This document shows, in pieces, positions 60,043 to 64,000 of a stretch of 64,000 bases of DNA. The first letter of the stretch is position 1. The number at the start of each line of letters is the position of its first letter. Source of the stretch: Colias croceus (taxonomy: Eukaryota > Arthropoda > Insecta > Lepidoptera > Pieridae); assembly GCF_905220415.1 (NCBI RefSeq), contig NC_059541.1, positions 7,576,501-7,640,500 on the forward strand, written 5' to 3'. A program made the position numbers and the translations under genes. Under the pieces are notes generated by a model. That model worked only from the letters and a program-made list of their open reading frames with translations. It was not told where the DNA came from and searched no databases.

Positions 60043-60490
60043 CACACACATTTGCAGTCTCTACAGTGTGACTGTCAAAACAATCATTTTGTATGGAGTG
60101 TCCGGGGTGTGGTGTAGGTTTAGATCTTATATTACAAAATAAAAGACAGATGGAGCGTTGCCGAACTAAACCGAATAATTTATCGTCATTTTCAATAAAG
60201 CTATGTGTGCTGTCATTTCGCCGCTGCACTGTACGTACACGGTGCTTCTGTGTGCGTGTAATGTTGCCAGATATTGAAAAATTTCCCAAATTTTTCCCCG
60301 ACTACGGAAAAAAGTGGGTTATGTTTTTCGAGTTTATGTATGTATGTATAATATTTCTTTGACATGCCCTGCAGTATAAACCGTTGGACCGATTTTGAGT
60401 TGTGAGGTTTCATTGCAATGATCTGAATTATTATGTTAGTGGCGGTAGTGACGTAGGCTATATACATAAATGAGAAGTCAAGTTTTAATT

Positions 60491-62826
60491 TTTATTTAAA
60501 TTCTTTTATTACATAAAGTATCTGCTTACTAAAGTTATATATGGACAAAATAATTGTATTCAATTTTTTATTAAATAAATTACATAAAAAAAGTTTCAAT
60601 ATTAACTATAATAATTATATTATTTTTTATTTTTCATAATATATGAATACGAATAGCTGTAGTTTTTAGTCGAGAATACGGGACATTTTATTTTCATCAT
60701 ATCCATCATGGAGTTCACATAAATTAAATCGCTAGCGAAAACGACTATGACGTTTTTAAGCTTTATAAAAATACCAAAATAATGTATTATGCTTATTAAA
60801 ATAATCTAATAATTATCATGAACCTTTAGTGCACTATACAAATAATCACATTCAGGATCGAAAAATCCAACAGCATTACCCTGAAGATCTTTTAACCATT
60901 TTACCGTTTTACCAATAAAAATGGCAAATTCATTTTCGAAATACTGGCAACATACGTTGAAGTTTTGTCACAGAATACATAATAGTACCTAGCTAAAGTT
61001 TTGTATTCCTTCATATCTGTAAAAATAATATTCATATTAAAAGAAATAAATCAGCCAAATAATCTACAGAAAACCTGTGAAACGATGTTTTATCTTTTTT
61101 TTTGTTTTCGGGAACAAATTTTACAGCGTTTTATTATCACAAGACGGCATTTTTTTACTAAAATTGCAAACCCTTTTTGACGTATTGCATGACACTAGCA
61201 CTGGTGCAGCGACGTATTTGTTTTTGATTTCGTATTTTCTTTGACAAGGGCGACGGGCGGTTGTCATGCTCCATCTGTACTTTATTTTGTAATCTAAGGT
61301 TTAGATTTCCTTTGGGAATGTCCAAAATTGCAAAACTTTGTAGCATAATTATTAATGGCTTACGATTGTGTCTGCTTTTATTTTTTTACAGCTCCAAAGG
61401 ACCGTAGACTTGTCACTTGAGTATTCAGTATTTTCAGCTTGATAAAAAGGATCCTTCCTTTTAAGGTTATAAATTAATAAAAGATTGATAAATGTTACAT
61501 ATTTTATTATATAGTTTACAATTTATATGATTTCACTTGGTACACCGTACATCCAATGTTTAAATAGGTAAATGCACATCTATTATGTTTTACTTTATGT
61601 AACATTTGCATATACTTATGGTATAAGTAATAATTTTATTTAAAATCTTAAAAAGTAAATTGTAGTTAGGCATAGGTACATAGATAATAGAAAAAACATG
61701 CAGTGAGACTTTAGGTAATTATTGTCTCTTTCGAATAACAGAATACATCAGATCATATCCAATTATTATATGCATTGATAATTTATCTAAAGTACATACA
61801 TGTAAATATATTATATATATATTATATTTTTTACACATGCATTTTTTACTAATGTCTACACTATTTGGAATGTTTTACAAGCTTACATTATTTAAAGTAA
61901 GTACATACATTGATTTCTACCTTATCTTCAAAAATAACTAACAAAAAAATAGAAAAATCACTACCTATCAGGAACCTAAATTTGGCATCCTTTAAAACTG
62001 GAAGATTATAGTTTCTCAAAATAAAGTTTTATCAAAAATTTATATAAGTAAAAAGTTATCAAAAGTCTTAACACCAATAAATTAATTTATAAAATACAGA
62101 ATATAGAGAGATTTCTGTGAGAATAAATGAAATATATTAAAAAGATAACTACTGATAAGTTACATGAGATAACATTACTTGTATTGAATACAGTATAACA
62201 GATCCATACAATATAACCTATTGGCAAGCATATAATATAAAGTCAATACAAACAAGACATTTTGTTTTCAAGTAAAATTTTAAAAGTTAGTAAAATCACA
62301 AATTTAAATAAAACATTTTAAATTCTTTAAAAATTCATCAAAAATATTATTTATGTATAAATTTGCACCTAATTAATATATAATTAATAAAATCTTTATA
62401 ACAAAGTTAAATATGATTTTGAATACATGATAATAAAATCAGTTCAATATATAGTAGATACCTTCTACTTACAGACATTTACTACATGACTAAAAGCCAC
62501 ATACAATTATTATTAGGTATATTATTCTTGAAATATTTAGGTATAATATTTTTTATATTGTAGTAAAATTTGTGACCAATAAAGACTATGATAATAATTA
62601 TTGTAAGTATAAATTAAATCTTAAAAAGGCATCATACAACAAATATAAAATCAACAATTTACAATTAACTAAACTTAATATCAAAACAAAAAATGAGGTT
62701 TAAAGGTTTTAGTTCTGCAATATCCTCTAATGCATTTAAATGATTAACATTGAAAGATTACATACACACATATACTTATTTTCAATCCAATCCATTGTAA
62801 ATCTCAATATATTTCAAGTGCTGCAT
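60491..62826 (-). other. Probable 3' UTR of the cytochrome b561 gene plus intergenic DNA
   Basis: Very AT-rich, without credible ORFs. Several tttatt (minus-strand AATAAA-type) motifs occur, so the 3' end of the b561 mRNA cannot be placed. The 60490-61320 part holds further repeat debris. Confidence 0.4.
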
Positions 62827-63619
62827 TTAATTAGCATAACCAAGCCTTTCTTTAAGACGAAAATATACTTTAAGGGTGGGTCGCAAAATCGTAAGAATCA
62901 TCACCAACAAGACCAATACTAAACATGTATATCTCAATAATTCGCCAAAAGTCCACCAATTTGAAAAGTTGCCTAAAATGATAGTTATTACACCTAAACA
63001 TAATGTCATGAGCCCTACAGAGGCATGCAATATTTTGGTATAAATAGGAGCTAGAAAATCTTTCAATTTAAGACTATATAGAGCACCAAGACCTCCAATG
63101 CTTGTACAAAATGTAAATATTATAGCAGCAAGCCCAAATTTAGCATGTAAAGATACGAAATGAGGTTTATCATGTATAATTTTATTTGTTAGAATTATAA
63201 TAAAACCTGTTAAAATAAATGTTACTGCCATCAACTGCAATACCCAATGTCTGGCACTGCGTAAACGGATAGGCATCCACTCGGTAGCAAAGTCACCAGG
63301 AGTTACTGCATTGACAGCAGTACACATGAATATTAGCCACTGAAAATAAAGAAAATAATGAGGCATCATTATTATTTCTAGTAAAGTATTACTAGTAAGA
63401 CATATTAGACATAAAAATATTTAAATCACTTACCCCAATGGACATAAAAATAGGGTGAAAGGAGAATAAATTTACTCCATCTCTAAAACAGCAATAAATA
63501 ATAATGGCATTAAATAATAATGCGCATACATTATTAATTAAATTCATATAGCTTGGTTTTGCGTTGCCGCTCGGAGGTACAAGTTGTGATGTTTCTGTAG
63601 TGCCGTCCGTAGATGGCAT
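62827..63619 (-). CDS. Cytochrome b561-domain transmembrane reductase (CYB561D2-like)
   Basis: Cytochrome b561 proteins move electrons across membranes, usually from ascorbate on one side to ferric iron or monodehydroascorbate on the other, through two b hemes. Exons 63619-63434 and 63339-62827 (94-bp intron, gtaagt...tttcag) give 232 aa with six membrane helices. The four expected heme histidines are H55 (FSFHPIFM), H93 (ARHWVLQ), H127 (VSLHAKFG) and H167 (KILHASVG), paired 55/127 and 93/167 in this family. There is no extra DOMON or signal domain, which favours the short CYB561D1/D2 type over the ascorbate-reducing chromaffin type. The start is placed at the ATG of MPSTDGTTE. A longer in-frame ORF begins at 63745 but its extra 42 residues are not typical of the family. 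Substrate is inferred only. Confidence 0.9.
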
Positions 63620-64000
63620 ATTAGATATTATTAAATTGATATGGCTATCTGGAAAAAATGATATACTACGTAATTTTATAAACACTTGCGACAATACTCG
63701 TACACCAATCAATAGTTTGATAAAGAAGAAACGTCGCCTGTGCAATATTTACGTATACTTTTTATACATATAATTATTTTATATACTTAAATATAATATA
63801 TGTACGAATGATCGAATAGACTCAATGGGTGAATGGGAAATATAAAATATTTCAATATGGATGTACGTTCCGCACATAAAACGCGTAGCCAGCTGTGCGC
63901 TTCATGGACAATTGACGAATCACAAATGTGAAAACTGTGGTGAAAACCTGAGGTGAAAACTGAAATGTCAAATGACTATTGACTTTTGAGTTTGACATTG
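63620..64000. promoter_or_regulatory. Upstream region of the cytochrome b561 gene
   Basis: Should hold the promoter and 5' UTR. The patch 63860-63910 (acataaaacgcgtagccag) is the most GC-rich part. Repeated words gtgaaaac/gaggtgaaaac occur near the window edge. No coding sequence was seen. Confidence 0.35.

Larger units (their letters stand above)
58218..60490. mobile_element. Large inverted-repeat element enclosing an RTE fragment
   Basis: The left arm (58218-58580) and right arm (60112-60490) are inverted copies of about 370 bp with small gaps. Shared words are ggtccaacggtttatactgc, gggaaatttttcaatatctg and cagtgcagcggcgaaatgac on the left, with complements on the right. Between the arms lie a minus-strand RTE-type reverse transcriptase fragment and a short THAP-like coding start. 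A partial third copy of the inner arm end (gctccatctgt, ttattttgtaat) is at about 61267-61305. The transposon class is not known. It could be a foldback/MITE family later hit by the RTE insertion. Confidence 0.75.

Noticed and set aside
63620..63745. N-terminal extension of the cytochrome b561 ORF
   Set aside because: The extra 42 residues are not expected in the family, and the internal ATG gives a normal-length N-terminus. The extension is probably 5' UTR.

Overview
The window looks like nuclear DNA of a moth or butterfly (Lepidoptera). Support for this: an AT-rich background, short exons with GT-AG introns, and a dense load of interspersed repeats of lepidopteran type (ctagc...cgcccgcg fragments, a tRNA-derived SINE with a GAT tail, a jockey/CR1-group LINE, an RTE-group LINE remnant, MITEs). 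The species cannot be named from the sequence.

Layout. The first 22 kb hold no recognisable host exon. They contain a 3.6 kb LINE at 1085-4672 with a 10-bp target duplication, a GC-rich island near 7.2-7.4 kb, a very young non-autonomous LTR retroelement at 8757-10892, and many small repeats. Two otopetrin-type proton channel genes follow in tandem on the + strand: gene A (13 coding exons, 22132-29855, 693 aa) and gene B (10 coding exons, 33088-38071, about 624 codons). Gene B needs one extra base in its third exon to stay in frame.

From 39.5 kb the genes are compact housekeeping ones. They are RBX1/Roc1 (+, 39511-41626), the H4K20 methyltransferase Suv4-20 (-, 46238-44061, convergent with RBX1), a mitochondrial ornithine carrier of the ORNT1/SLC25A15 type (+, 48485-52545, divergent from Suv4-20), an unrecognised single-pass membrane protein (+, 53050-54229), SKP1 (-, 55663-55175), and a cytochrome b561-domain protein (-, 63619-62827). 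SKP1 and RBX1, two core subunits of SCF ubiquitin ligases, lie about 14 kb apart.

Between SKP1 and cytochrome b561 is a repeat-rich block. In it a large inverted repeat (58218-58580 and 60112-60490) encloses an RTE reverse-transcriptase fragment and a short THAP-like N-terminus. A different long-terminal-inverted-repeat element (40190-41336) fills most of intron 3 of RBX1 and ends 34 bp before exon 4.

I did not find a coherent new multi-gene system. The observations most worth checking are the otopetrin pair with its single-base break, the LTR element with near-identical LTRs but no ordinary primer site, and the two large inverted-repeat elements. Exon limits were read by eye from splice consensus, reading phase and comparison between paralogues. 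No alignment or database search was run.
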